Source: DASTCC01 sp035711465 (GTDB taxonomy: Bacteria; Acidobacteriota; Vicinamibacteria; Vicinamibacterales; SCN-69-37). From it: 55,401 nt of DNA. Of the stretch, positions 9,046 through 17,370 are shown piece by piece. Made by a program: the position numbers and the translations under genes. How positions within the stretch are numbered: the stretch's first letter is position 1; each line of letters starts with the position of its first letter. The stretch covers positions 1-55,401 of the forward strand of contig DASTCC010000256.1 of NCBI GenBank assembly GCA_035711465.1. The letters are read 5' to 3'. The notes below the pieces were generated by a model. The model was not told the DNA's origin and made no database searches. It saw nothing but the letters and a program-made list of their open reading frames with translations.

Positions 9046-12000
9046 ATGCTTATACCCCTCGTGCGGTCTTCCGCTGTAGCTGCTCTATTTGTCTTTACGT
9101 CAGTTGCATCCGGCCAGCGGCCATCGTTTCCAGTGGAGCCGATGCCGCCCGCGACCGCCGTGATCCAGGCGCTCATCAACGAAGCCGCTGCCGTGGACGC
9201 GAAGAACGCCGCGAGAGCGCTCGAGCTCGCTGCCGCGGCCGTCGCTGCGGCCCGTCGTGCTGGTGACGTGTCCGGCGAAGCACAGGCGGAACGCCTGCGT
9301 GCGCAGCTGCTGTTCACCTTGAAGCGACCGGCGGACGCAATGGTCGCATGGCGAAGCGCGGAGGCTGCATGGGGGCGCATCAACGACGGGCCCGGTCAGG
9401 TGCAGGCCATCGCCTGGCAGTCGGTGCTCGAAGGTGACGTCGCGGCGAGCGCGGCGCTGCTCAAACGCGCGATGACGCTGGCCGAAGCCGAGACCGTGCG
9501 GCCTCGCGCTGCCGCTCTGCAATTGAGGACGATCACCCCGGTACTCGCGAACACGAACCGGCTCGCCGACGCGCGCCGAGTGTTCGAGGTGGTCGTCAAC
9601 GTGCAGCGTCGCGTTGCGGCTGATTCGGAGGAGCTGACCGAAAGTCTGGCCAATCTGGGTGTCGTCGCGTTCTTTCAGAGCGACTACGTCTCGGCGCGGG
9701 AGTACGGCGAACAGGCACTGGCCCACCAGTTGAAGATCGACCCACAGTCGGAAGATGTGTTGAGAAGTCTGAACATCCTCGGCAGCGTGACGAAAGAGCA
9801 GGCCGACTACACGGCGGCGCGAGACTATTTCGGGCGCTGCCTCGAGCTGGCTGCCCAACTCGCCCCCAACTCGCAGCGCGAAGCGGACTGCGCCGGGAAC
9901 ATCGGGCAGGTTGCGCGCGAACAGGGAGACCTCATCGCTGCCCGCCGCTATTACGAGCGTTCGCAGGCCATCAATCAGGCACGTAAGGATCCGGTCGAGG
10001 AGTCCAACAGCTTCGACGACATGGGTTCGCTCTATTACGACCTGGGTAACCTGGCTGAAGCCCGGACCAACTATCTGCGCGGGCTCGCGCTTCGCGAGCA
10101 GCAGGGCGATGCGTTTCCAATCGCCATCAGCTTTCACAACCTCGGATTGGTGGCAAGCGCCCAGGGCGACATCGAAAGCGCGCGAGACTACTTCGAGCGT
10201 GCGCTCGCCATGCATCGCAAGCTGGAGCGGCCCTCGCTGGACATGGCGAACACGCTGGTGAGTATCGGTTCGCTGCTCAGACAGCAGCGCGATCTTCCGG
10301 GTGCAAAGGACTACTTCTCTCGCGCGCTGGCCATGGCCGAGGAAGTGTCGCCTGGCACGCAGCTGTCCGCGAGCAGCCTCGGCAGCCTTGGCGTGATTGC
10401 GCTCCAGCAACGAGATTTCGCAAGCGCCGAACGTTACTTCAACCAGTCGCTGGCGCTGAGCGAAAAGCTCGCGCCCGGCTCTGTCCGCAGCGCGGTTGAC
10501 TTGAGTCAGCTCGGAATGACGGCATTCGAGCAAGGGGACTATGTCAGGGCCGAGGCGTTGCATCGGCGCGCGCTCGCGCTCAGAGAATCAGTCGCGCCGA
10601 ACATGCCCGGCATGGTCGACACCGTACACCTCCTTGCGAAGGTCCTCGACCGTGTCGGCAGGTCCGACGAGGCACTCGGACTCTCTCAGCGCGCCTGGGC
10701 CCTCGTCCGATTGCAGTCGGTCGGTATCGTCGGCGACGAAGCTCGACAGGCGTTCGAATCGCGGCACCAGGAGATCAATCAACAGCTGGTGCGGCTTCTG
10801 ATCGCCGCCGGCCGAGTGGACGAAGCGTTCGCGACGTCAGAGGATGGGCGCGCCAGAGCCCTGCTCGACCTGATGGGACAACGCAGCACTGTTCGCCGAC
10901 TGGCACCCGCCGATCGGTGGCAGCAATACGATGTCGCACAGGCGGCGACCAATCGCGCAGGGCGATCGCTGGAGGCGGCCGGCGAGGCCGAAGCTGCTGC
11001 CCGGCTGGCGCTCGAACGCGATGACGCGATCGAGACGACACCAATCGAGATCCGGCGGCAGCGGGTTGTCGATCGTCAGCAAGCGACGCGTGCAGCGCAG
11101 CAGGCCTATGCACGGGCGAGGGTCGAATCGGATCGACTGTGGGCGGAGATCAGAGCATCCATCGAGAACGTGATGCCAGCGCCTGTGAGCACGGCCGAAG
11201 CCCGGAGCATGCTGCCGGCTGGCACCGTGCTGTTGTCATTCAACCTCGACGAGGCTGGAGGCACGCTCTTCGTCGTCACGCGCGACGCTCCGGTGCGGGC
11301 GTTTCCATTGGCCATCGGTGTCGCAGACCTCGCCGCTCGTCTCGAAGCGCTGCGGCGACCGACGGCGGCCACCAGGGAAGTGCGCGGCGTCAGCCCGGTC
11401 CGGTCGGAAGAGCCGGGGGTGGCCGCAGGCCGTGTGCTCTATCAGACGTTGTTTCCGCTCGAGGCACGTCGCGCCATCGACAAGGCGCGTCGGATTCTGA
11501 TCGCTCCCGACGGCGTGCTCTGGGACCTGCCGTTTGCCGCGCTGATCATCAACGAGAAGGGCACGCCGCGCTATCTCGGGCTCGAGAAGCCGTTGAGCTA
11601 CGCGCAATCGCTGACGACGTTTGCACAGACAGCACGGATGGCGCCCGGTGACGGCATCGCGTCGAGCGTGCTCGTCGTCGGCAATCCGATGCTCGATCCG
11701 TCGGACGTGACGAGCGCCGCGGCGCCAGGCGGCGCACCGCCGGGAGCACAGCGTCGAGCCACCGGTGAACTCGCTCTGGTATCAGGCGACGGTACGGTGC
11801 CGCCGCCGTTGCCGTTCGCCGAGGCCGAAGCGAGGGCGGTCGCGAGGATCTACGGCGGCCGCGCGGCCACCGGATCCGAGCCGACCGAGGCCTGGTTCCG
11901 GGAGCGTGCCAGCCAGGCCGACGTCATTCACCTCGCCACACACGGCTACTTCAACAGCTTTCGCGCGATCGGCAGCGGCCTGAGGTTCGCCGTGCCTCGC

Positions 12001-12390
12001 GAACCGTCAACCGACACCGTCAACGACGGTGCGTTGCAGGCCTGGGAAGTGTTTACCGAGATTCCGCTCCGCGCATCGCTCGTCGTGCTCTCGGCGTGCG
12101 AAACCGGCGCGGGATCGAAGGTCGCGGGCGAGGGCCTCGTCGGTCTCACGCGCGCGTTTCAGGTTGCAGGCGCGGCGAGCATCGTCGCGACGCAGTGGAG
12201 TGTCGCCGACCAGAGCACGGCCACGGCGATGGTAGCGTTCCACCGCGGATTGCAACGGGGCCTTGCACGCGATGAGGCACTGCGCCAGGCGATGCGAGCA
12301 GTAGCTCGAGACAAGTCCACCGCCCATCCGTACTACTGGGCGCCATTTGTACTTGTGGGAGACGTGAACGCGATGAACGTCCGTCGATAG
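9046..12390 (+). CDS. TPR-repeat protein with C-terminal CHAT (caspase-like) protease domain
   Basis: A 1114-residue protein. Residues 1-23 form a signal-like hydrophobic start. About 190-560 is a run of tetratricopeptide repeats (for example NLGVVAFFQSDYVSAREYGE, NLGLVASAQGDIESARDYFE). Coiled, Ala/Arg-rich sequence follows, and the C-terminal 300 residues form a CHAT domain. The CHAT catalytic dyad is intact: His966 in VIHLATHG and Cys1018 in LVVLSACETG. CHAT domains are clan CD cysteine proteases; TPR-CHAT proteins include the Craspase protease, and some act as effectors. A possible N-terminal signal suggests an extracytoplasmic location, unlike CRISPR-linked relatives. It stands alone, convergent with the next gene. 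Substrate unknown. Confidence 0.88.
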   Translation: MLIPLVRSSAVAALFVFTSVASGQRPSFPVEPMPPATAVIQALINEAAAVDAKNAARALELAAAAVAAARRAGDVSGEAQAERLRAQLLFTLKRPADAMVAWRSAEAAWGRINDGPGQVQAIAWQSVLEGDVAASAALLKRAMTLAEAETVRPRAAALQLRTITPVLANTNRLADARRVFEVVVNVQRRVAADSEELTESLANLGVVAFFQSDYVSAREYGEQALAHQLKIDPQSEDVLRSLNILGSVTKEQADYTAARDYFGRCLELAAQLAPNSQREADCAGNIGQVAREQGDLIAARRYYERSQAINQARKDPVEESNSFDDMGSLYYDLGNLAEARTNYLRGLALREQQGDAFPIAISFHNLGLVASAQGDIESARDYFERALAMHRKLERPSLDMANTLVSIGSLLRQQRDLPGAKDYFSRALAMAEEVSPGTQLSASSLGSLGVIALQQRDFASAERYFNQSLALSEKLAPGSVRSAVDLSQLGMTAFEQGDYVRAEALHRRALALRESVAPNMPGMVDTVHLLAKVLDRVGRSDEALGLSQRAWALVRLQSVGIVGDEARQAFESRHQEINQQLVRLLIAAGRVDEAFATSEDGRARALLDLMGQRSTVRRLAPADRWQQYDVAQAATNRAGRSLEAAGEAEAAARLALERDDAIETTPIEIRRQRVVDRQQATRAAQQAYARARVESDRLWAEIRASIENVMPAPVSTAEARSMLPAGTVLLSFNLDEAGGTLFVVTRDAPVRAFPLAIGVADLAARLEALRRPTAATREVRGVSPVRSEEPGVAAGRVLYQTLFPLEARRAIDKARRILIAPDGVLWDLPFAALIINEKGTPRYLGLEKPLSYAQSLTTFAQTARMAPGDGIASSVLVVGNPMLDPSDVTSAAAPGGAPPGAQRRATGELALVSGDGTVPPPLPFAEAEARAVARIYGGRAATGSEPTEAWFRERASQADVIHLATHGYFNSFRAIGSGLRFAVPREPSTDTVNDGALQAWEVFTEIPLRASLVVLSACETGAGSKVAGEGLVGLTRAFQVAGAASIVATQWSVADQSTATAMVAFHRGLQRGLARDEALRQAMRAVARDKSTAHPYYWAPFVLVGDVNAMNVRR

Positions 12391-12403
12391 CGGCGTTTCG
12401 AGC

Positions 12404-13057
12404 TCAATCGATCGACACCATCGCCGCCGAGACGACGGACCACGCGTTGTTCTCGTTGCGCAGGTCGAGCACGAGCGCCTCTCGTTTCTCGGCGCGGAGC
12501 AACACTTTGAAGGTCTCCGTTCCGCGGCTGATCGACATGATCGGCCAATCGGCTGGCACGTGACCGCCGGGTACTACCTCGGGCTGAGGCACCGGTGGAC
12601 CGCCGCGCACGAAGCGGACGAGTCCGAGGACTTCGTTGTCGCGCAGGCGGCCGCTGACCGTGAGTGGCCGGTTGACGTCCCGATCGCTCCTGATGTCGCC
12701 GAAATCGCGGTCGGCGATCCTCACCTGCGCCCAGTTGAACGTCGACTGCATCGACCACCCGGTCGCCGACATCGGCGACTTGACGATGAGCGTGCCGGTC
12801 CCGCGGCGGAGGTCCGCGGTCGTTGTCTGCGGCGGCTGGTAGGCCTCGACGGCGTGGACTCCGCGCGACGGCGAGTTCAGCCGGCCGTCTTCGGCGGCCA
12901 CGAGCCACACGGCGGATCCCATGGCGGCGGCCGCGTCGGCAATCGCGACCATGTCCCCGAGCGAGAGCCGGCGTGCCGCGTCGCCGAGCCTGATAGGTGC
13001 CTGAGGCGAAACCGCCTGGGGCAGCACGAATGCCAACAGAACGATGACGCTCAGCAT
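12404..13057 (-). CDS. Exported protein of unknown function
   Basis: 217 residues starting with a hydrophobic signal peptide (MLSVIVLLAFVLPQAVSPQ). I recognise no domain. The mature part is mixed alpha/beta with two Trp-containing blocks (GWSMQSTFNWAQVRIADRD and ENNAWSVV) and a proline-rich GGPPVPQPEVVPGG segment. Predicted beta content and the FKVLLRAEKREALVLDLRNE stretch would suit a small beta-sandwich, but this is a guess. Its stop lies 13 bp from the stop of the convergent CHAT gene, and its 5' end faces the tlpA 3' end across about 130 bp containing a hairpin. Confidence 0.7.
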   Translation of the reverse strand: MLSVIVLLAFVLPQAVSPQAPIRLGDAARRLSLGDMVAIADAAAAMGSAVWLVAAEDGRLNSPSRGVHAVEAYQPPQTTTADLRRGTGTLIVKSPMSATGWSMQSTFNWAQVRIADRDFGDIRSDRDVNRPLTVSGRLRDNEVLGLVRFVRGGPPVPQPEVVPGGHVPADWPIMSISRGTETFKVLLRAEKREALVLDLRNENNAWSVVSAAMVSID

Positions 13058-13139
13058 GGTGAGACATCCGATGCTAGCACCGCGTGCATCGAGCGGTGGG
13101 CGCGTCAGCCAATCAGGGCGCGCTTCCGCTCGCCCGACC

Positions 13140-13159
13140 GAGGCCGGGTTCCCGGCCTC
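13140..13159. terminator. Hairpin downstream of the tlpA-like gene
   Basis: GAGGCCGGG and CCCGGCCTC form a 9-bp perfect stem with a two-base loop, about 30 bp after the tlpA stop. T-rich sequence follows on the plus side only (TTCATT), so termination is likely structural rather than classical. Confidence 0.5.
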
Positions 13160-13188
13160 TTCATTCCGTCTGCCGGGGCCGATGCCTG

Positions 13189-13725
13189 CTATTCGATCGC
13201 TGAGAGAATCGTCCGCGTGCCTGAGAGCGACGGCGCCTTCGCGAGCTTCTCCAGCGAGGCGCGGTTCAGCCGGGATGGATGGGTGAACTCGGCGACGCGG
13301 CCGTCCTTGCCGATGACGACGACAAAAGGCAGTCCCGAGATCATGTAGTTGCGATACGTCTGGCCCTCGGCATCGAGCACGAGCCAGGCGCGCATCGGCG
13401 TCTTCTTGAGGAAGGCCTCGAGGGTTGGTCGGTCTTCATTGGCGACGGCGAGAAATACGATCGGCTGATCGCTGAGCTCGTCGGCAAGCGCATTCGTCTG
13501 CGGGACCGAGGCAACGCACGGCGCGCACCAGGTGGCAAAGAAGTCGAGCACGACGACCTTCCCGCGGAGGCTCTCAGGCGTCAGCGCCTTCGCGCTGGAC
13601 TCGGAGCGGTTGAGCACCTCAGCGAACGCATACGCAGGCGCGGCCGCGCCAATCTTCGGCAACGCCGCCGCCGCGCCACTCTGAAGAACCATCGCGACGA
13701 CGGCGGCGCGGGCGATGAACGTCAT
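13189..13725 (-). CDS. TlpA/ResA-like thioredoxin-fold protein, exported
   Basis: 178 residues. A signal peptide (MTFIARAAVVAMVLQSGAAAA) is followed by a thioredoxin fold with the redox motif WCAPC in VVLDFFATWCAPCVASVPQ, and the cis-Pro region SGLPFVVVIGKDGRV. Members of this family reduce or transfer thiols in the periplasm, for example in cytochrome c maturation. Its ATG is two bases after the SdpI-like stop, so it is the last gene of the arsR-sdpI-tlpA operon. No ccm genes are nearby. A link to disulfide chemistry of an Sdp-like toxin is only a speculation from context. Confidence 0.87.
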   Translation of the reverse strand: MTFIARAAVVAMVLQSGAAAALPKIGAAAPAYAFAEVLNRSESSAKALTPESLRGKVVVLDFFATWCAPCVASVPQTNALADELSDQPIVFLAVANEDRPTLEAFLKKTPMRAWLVLDAEGQTYRNYMISGLPFVVVIGKDGRVAEFTHPSRLNRASLEKLAKAPSLSGTRTILSAIE

Positions 13726-13727
13726 GG

Positions 13728-14396
13728 TCAATTGCCTCCTTCGGCAGCGGTCGTGCGACGGTCTCCGCGCCATACCAGGTACGAGTACACCGTCGAGATC
13801 ACGATCGTCGGGATCAACGTCAGGAAGATCGTCCGCCGTGCAGCATCGGGATGGCTGAACGCGGTCAACAGCACGACAGTTCCTCCGGTGACGAACAGCC
13901 AGCCGGCAAGCCGATGCGTGCGCCGCCACGATTCCTCGCTCGTCAGCGTCCAGGGCGTCCGAATCCCGAAGAACCAGTTCGATTGAATCTTCGGCGCATA
14001 GTTGCCGATGATGACCATCAGCACGCCGACGATGATCGGCATCGCGATGCGAGGCTCGGTACGACCGGCGCGGATCGTCGCCACGGCGAACAGCTGCGCC
14101 GCGAAGAAGCCGGCAATGATTGCCGTTCGGACGACTGCGAGCGGATGGCGGAAGGTGAAGTAGTGTTCGCGACGGGGATCGACGAGCGGGAGGGAGACGA
14201 ACAAACCCCAGATGACCGCGGCCGTCACCGGCAACCCGAACAGTCCCCAGAAGCGGCTGGTTGTGCGTGGCGACTCCTGCCACGCGCTCCAGAGTGTCGG
14301 CACCTCGTCGGGCGCTCCCGGCCACGCGATCGCGCCGACGCCGACCATCGCGGCGATCATCGTCAGCGCGACGGCGTCGGTCCTCGAGACGGTCAC
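13728..14396 (-). CDS. SdpI-family integral membrane protein
   Basis: 222 residues with six hydrophobic segments. The N-terminal part resembles DUF1648 (TDAVALTMIAAMVGVGAIAWPGAPDEVPTLW) and the C-terminal part carries the SdpI signature: IIVGVLMVIIGNYAPKIQSNWFFGIRTPWTL, followed by WRRTHRLAGWLFV. In Bacillus subtilis SdpI gives immunity to the SDP peptide toxin and sequesters SdpR at the membrane. The GTG start overlaps the upstream arsR stop (GTGA), so the two are translationally coupled, matching the sdpRI arrangement. No SdpC-like toxin, SdpA or SdpB is seen in the window, so the ligand is unknown. Confidence 0.87.
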   Translation of the reverse strand: MTVSRTDAVALTMIAAMVGVGAIAWPGAPDEVPTLWSAWQESPRTTSRFWGLFGLPVTAAVIWGLFVSLPLVDPRREHYFTFRHPLAVVRTAIIAGFFAAQLFAVATIRAGRTEPRIAMPIIVGVLMVIIGNYAPKIQSNWFFGIRTPWTLTSEESWRRTHRLAGWLFVTGGTVVLLTAFSHPDAARRTIFLTLIPTIVISTVYSYLVWRGDRRTTAAEGGN

Positions 14397-14710
14397 GCGC
14401 GCGCTCTCCGTCGACGCGTCAACGCGGCGCCCGTTCGCTGCGCAGCCGCATCGGCGGCGCCGAGCGTGTCCAGGAGAACGGCGATCGCTTCCTGGAGCAC
14501 CGACAGGTTGAGCCGGTAGTAGATCGTCTGGCCCCGACGATCGGTCTGCACGAGGTCGGCCGCCCGCAGCACGTTGAAGTGGGCGGTCAGCGTCGAACGG
14601 CTTTGCGGGAAACGATCCGCCAGCGCGCCCGCGGATTGCGGCCCGAGGCGAAGCACCCTGAGGATCTCACGACGAGTGGGATCGGCCAGCGCGCGGAACA
14701 CGTCGCTCAT
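14393..14710 (-). CDS. ArsR-family (SdpR-like) transcriptional repressor
   Basis: 105-residue winged-helix protein: MSDVFRALADPTRREILRVL, then a recognition helix SRSTLTAHFNVLRAADLV and the wing RRGQTIYYRLN. No metal-binding Cys motif (such as CxC) is present, which fits SdpR/autorepressor types rather than metal sensors. It is the first gene of the operon with sdpI and tlpA, and an AT-rich inverted repeat sits just upstream (14729-14750). Autoregulation with membrane sequestration by the SdpI partner is inferred from B. subtilis sdpRI. The basic C-terminus (RRRRARA) is unusual. Confidence 0.87.
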   Translation of the reverse strand: MSDVFRALADPTRREILRVLRLGPQSAGALADRFPQSRSTLTAHFNVLRAADLVQTDRRGQTIYYRLNLSVLQEAIAVLLDTLGAADAAAQRTGAALTRRRRARA

Positions 14711-14728
14711 CGCCGGAAGTCTACCATG

Positions 14729-14750
14729 TATTTCGATATATTGCGAAATA
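14729..14750. promoter_or_regulatory. Putative SdpR/ArsR operator
   Basis: Perfect inverted repeat TATTTCG-N8-CGAAATA in the only strongly AT-rich stretch nearby, 18 bp before the arsR ATG. A further CGAAAT lies next to it. It sits in the 89-bp intergenic region shared with the divergent spermidine-dehydrogenase-like gene, so it may control both. Confidence 0.72.
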
Positions 14751-14799
14751 CGAAATAGAGGGGCTGAGGGCGGTTTCCGCGGCCGCGTATACTCGCCAG

Positions 14800-16728
14800 G
14801 TGTCCGAAGATCGCGATCTCGGTCTCGGCGCGAAGATCACGCGCAAGGACTTTCTGAACGCCTCGCTGCTCGGCGTCGGTGGGCTGCTGATCGGCGCGCC
14901 GTCTCCGGCCGAATGGCTTGCGGACCGCGCCGGCGCCTTGGCTCGGCAACAGCCGGAGATCGACGCGTGGACGGGCTACGGCGGCGTCGGCGATTACGCC
15001 GCGTCGAACGGCAACACGCGTCCCGTGCTCGAGGCCGCCCATCGAGTCCGCGATGGCCGCTACTCGCCGCTTCCGAGCAACACCGTCGACACCGGCGAGC
15101 TCTACGACGTCGTCGTCATCGGCGGCGGCATCTCGGGGCTGACGGCGGCGTATCGAGTCGCCAAAGCGACGAATCGAGCGAAGACCTGTCTCGTCATCGA
15201 GAACCATCCGATGTTCGGCGGCGGGGCGAAGCGCAACGAGTTCAGCGTCAACGGCGTGAAGCTGGTCGGCCCGCAGGCGTCGAACCAGTTCGGCGTTCCG
15301 CGCGAAGGCACGACCTCGCTCGCCAACGAGATCTGGACCGACTTCGGATTGCCGCGCGCGTTCGCCTACCAGGACCTGGCGCCGGAGGCCGGTGATCTGA
15401 AGATTCCACTCGACAACTACGCGCACATGGACGGCGTCAACGAGACGCAGGTGGACGTCGGCTACTTCTTCGACGACAGGACCGGCGCGGCGAGGCCGAC
15501 CTGGCTGCGCAACATCTGGCGGAACGATCTCGCGGACACGCCCTTTCCGCCGGAGGTGAAACAGGATCTGCTGCGATGGCGCAGCACCAGCGGTGACGCG
15601 ACCGACGAGTTCCGCCGGAAGCTCGACACGATGACCTACGCCGAGTACCTCGAACGCGAGCTCAAACTGCGCCCCGAGGTGACGAAGTTCGTCGCGCCGA
15701 TCGTCGGGCTGATCAACGGCGCTGGACCGGACGGCGTGTCGGCGTTCGCGGCGGCGCAGATCGGCATGCCTGGCGTCGCGCGGGTGCGGTCGCGCACCGG
15801 GCCGCTGCCGCAGTCGTTTCCCGGCGGCAACACGACCTTCGCGCGCCACTTCGTGAAGTACCTGGTGCCCGAGGCCGTTGCGGGCTCGGCGAGCTTCGAA
15901 GACGTTCATCGCGGCCGCGTCGACGTGCGGCTGCTCGACCGCCGCGATCGGCCCGTCCGCATCCGGCTCGGCGCGACCGTCGTCCGCGTCCAGCACACGA
16001 GGACGGTGAACCACGGAGAGCATGTCGCCGTCGCCTACGAGCAGGCCGGGCGCGTGCACCTCGTCCACGCCCGCGCGGTCGTGCTCGCTTCGAACGGGAT
16101 GATGAATCGCGCGGTCGTGGCCGATCTGCCGGACGACATCGCGCGCGCCTACGGCGAGTTCATGCACGCGCCGGCGCTGGTCGTCAACGTGGCACTGAAC
16201 AACTGGCGCTTCCTGCACCGCCTCGGCGCGCCCTGCTGCCGGTGGTTCGACGACGAGTTTGGATTTTCGTGCAACATCCGCCGCGCGATGGTTGCCGGCG
16301 ACCCGCTGCCGCCGATGACGCCGGATCAGCCGATCGTGCTGACGTTCTACATGGGTCTGTACGCGCTCGGGCGTCCGCTCGCTGAACAGCTGTCGTCAGG
16401 CCGCGCGAGGCTCCTCCAGACGAGCTATGCCGACTACGAGCGTCTGATTCGCCGCCACATGACCCGTCTGTTCGCCGGCGCCGGCTTCGATGCCGCGCGC
16501 GACATCGCCGGCATCATCCTGAACCGCTGGGGTCACGCGCGCCTCGTGCAGCCGCCGGGGTTCTACTTCGGCCGCGACGGCAAGCCATCGGCGCGCGAGG
16601 TCGTCGCAAAGGGCTACGGCCGGGTTGCGATCGGACATTCGGAGCTGAACGGGCATCAGAGCGCGACTGGTGCGATGGCGCAGGGCCATCGGGTTGCCGA
16701 GCAAGTGCTCGCGCTACTGCCAGCTTAG
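14800..16728 (+). CDS. Spermidine-dehydrogenase-like FAD flavoprotein
   Basis: 642 residues with a GTG start. ITRKDFLNASLLGVGGLLIG near the N-terminus looks like a Tat-type export signal with R-K in place of R-R. The FAD fold begins at about residue 103 (YDVVVIGGGISGLTAAYRV), followed by FGGGAKRNEF, a block seen in polyamine (spermidine) dehydrogenases, and ends with GHSELNGHQSATGAMAQGHRV. The length matches SpdH-type proteins. Substrate could be spermidine or another amine. It is divergent from the sdpR-like operon and shares its operator region. The TAG stop is the first element of a 7-bp repeat array. Confidence 0.75.
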   Translation: MSEDRDLGLGAKITRKDFLNASLLGVGGLLIGAPSPAEWLADRAGALARQQPEIDAWTGYGGVGDYAASNGNTRPVLEAAHRVRDGRYSPLPSNTVDTGELYDVVVIGGGISGLTAAYRVAKATNRAKTCLVIENHPMFGGGAKRNEFSVNGVKLVGPQASNQFGVPREGTTSLANEIWTDFGLPRAFAYQDLAPEAGDLKIPLDNYAHMDGVNETQVDVGYFFDDRTGAARPTWLRNIWRNDLADTPFPPEVKQDLLRWRSTSGDATDEFRRKLDTMTYAEYLERELKLRPEVTKFVAPIVGLINGAGPDGVSAFAAAQIGMPGVARVRSRTGPLPQSFPGGNTTFARHFVKYLVPEAVAGSASFEDVHRGRVDVRLLDRRDRPVRIRLGATVVRVQHTRTVNHGEHVAVAYEQAGRVHLVHARAVVLASNGMMNRAVVADLPDDIARAYGEFMHAPALVVNVALNNWRFLHRLGAPCCRWFDDEFGFSCNIRRAMVAGDPLPPMTPDQPIVLTFYMGLYALGRPLAEQLSSGRARLLQTSYADYERLIRRHMTRLFAGAGFDAARDIAGIILNRWGHARLVQPPGFYFGRDGKPSAREVVAKGYGRVAIGHSELNGHQSATGAMAQGHRVAEQVLALLPA

Positions 16729-16785
16729 AACTGAGAACTGAGAACTGAACTTAGAACTAGGGTTCTGGATTCTCAGTTCTCAGTT
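16727..16785. repeat. Inverted pair of 7-bp repeat arrays between convergent stops
   Basis: Units of ACTGAGA (16729 onward, with ACTTAGA-like variants) run rightward, and their reverse complement (TCTCAGT units, to 16785) runs back. AACTGAGAACTG (16736-16747) pairs perfectly with 16774-16785. The spdH-like TAG and the cytochrome TGA lie inside the two array ends. It may act as a bidirectional terminator. Confidence 0.82.
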
Positions 16786-17313
16786 GATCTCGCCCTCCGC
16801 TACCGCCGCCCGCCCTCTGACCTTGCCGGTCAACGACCGCAGAAACGCCAGCAGCGCCCGCTTCTCACGCGTCGAGAGGCCGAGCGGTTTGATGTCCGGG
16901 TCGAGTCCCGGATTCTGACGCCCGCCGCCATCGTAGAAGTCTATGACGTCGTCGAGCCGCGCCATCGAGCCGTCGTGCATGTACGGCGCGGTGCGGGCGA
17001 CCTCGCGCAGTGTCGGGGTCTTGAAGGCGCCCCGGTCTCGTTCGCGATTCGTGACCGCGAAGCGGCCAACGTCGCGGACGATCCGCGCCGCGGCGTCCCA
17101 GGCGACGCCGGTGTTGTGAAACGACTCGTCGGTGAACGTCGGTCCGACGTGGCAGACCGTGCAGTTGCCCTTGCCGCGAAAGATCTGCAGTCCGGCCACC
17201 GCTTCAGCCGACATCGCGCCCTCGCCGTTGAGGTAGCGATCGTACGACGAGTTCGCGGCGAGCAGCGAAAGGCTTGAAAGAAGAACCTCCTCAAGCCTGC
17301 ACGCCTCGAGCCT
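16780..17313 (-). pseudogene. 5'-truncated di-haem cytochrome c peroxidase/MauG-like remnant
   Basis: The frame encodes the C-terminal haem domain of the bacterial cytochrome c peroxidase family: SSYDRYLNGEGAMSAEAV, the haem motif CTVCH, VGPTFTDESFHNTG, FKTPTLREVARTAPYMHDGS with the distal Met/His region, and LTxxEKxxLxxFLxSL near the end. The N-terminal haem domain and signal peptide are missing. The frame is closed by a TGA at 17314-17316 and family similarity fades near 17290, where 8-bp repeats begin. The only ATG (17214) would give a 144-residue protein without an export signal, so the gene is probably dead or a fragment left by a repeat-mediated deletion. Confidence 0.75.
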
Positions 17314-17369
17314 TCAAGCCTTGACGCTGGAGGCGGCAATCAGAGCTCTGAGCTCCAATTGCCGTCGAT
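17284..17369. repeat. 8-bp repeat cluster and inverted repeat behind the NHL gene
   Basis: On the minus strand AGGCTTGA, AGGCTCGA, GGCGTGC and AGGCTTGA units run through 17284-17320, and GGCAAT/ATTGCC ends flank a GAGCTC-rich core near 17330-17365. It marks the break at the 5' side of the cytochrome remnant. Confidence 0.55.
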
Positions 17370-17370
17370 G

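Noticed and set aside
9100..10563. Long open frame antisense to the CHAT-TPR gene
   Set aside because: Typical high-GC shadow frame with His/Arg-rich composition; the sense strand has clear TPR motifs.
9046..12390. Craspase-like CRISPR-associated protease
   Set aside because: TPR-CHAT architecture alone is shared by many proteins; no type III-E effector, gasdermin or CRISPR is in the window.
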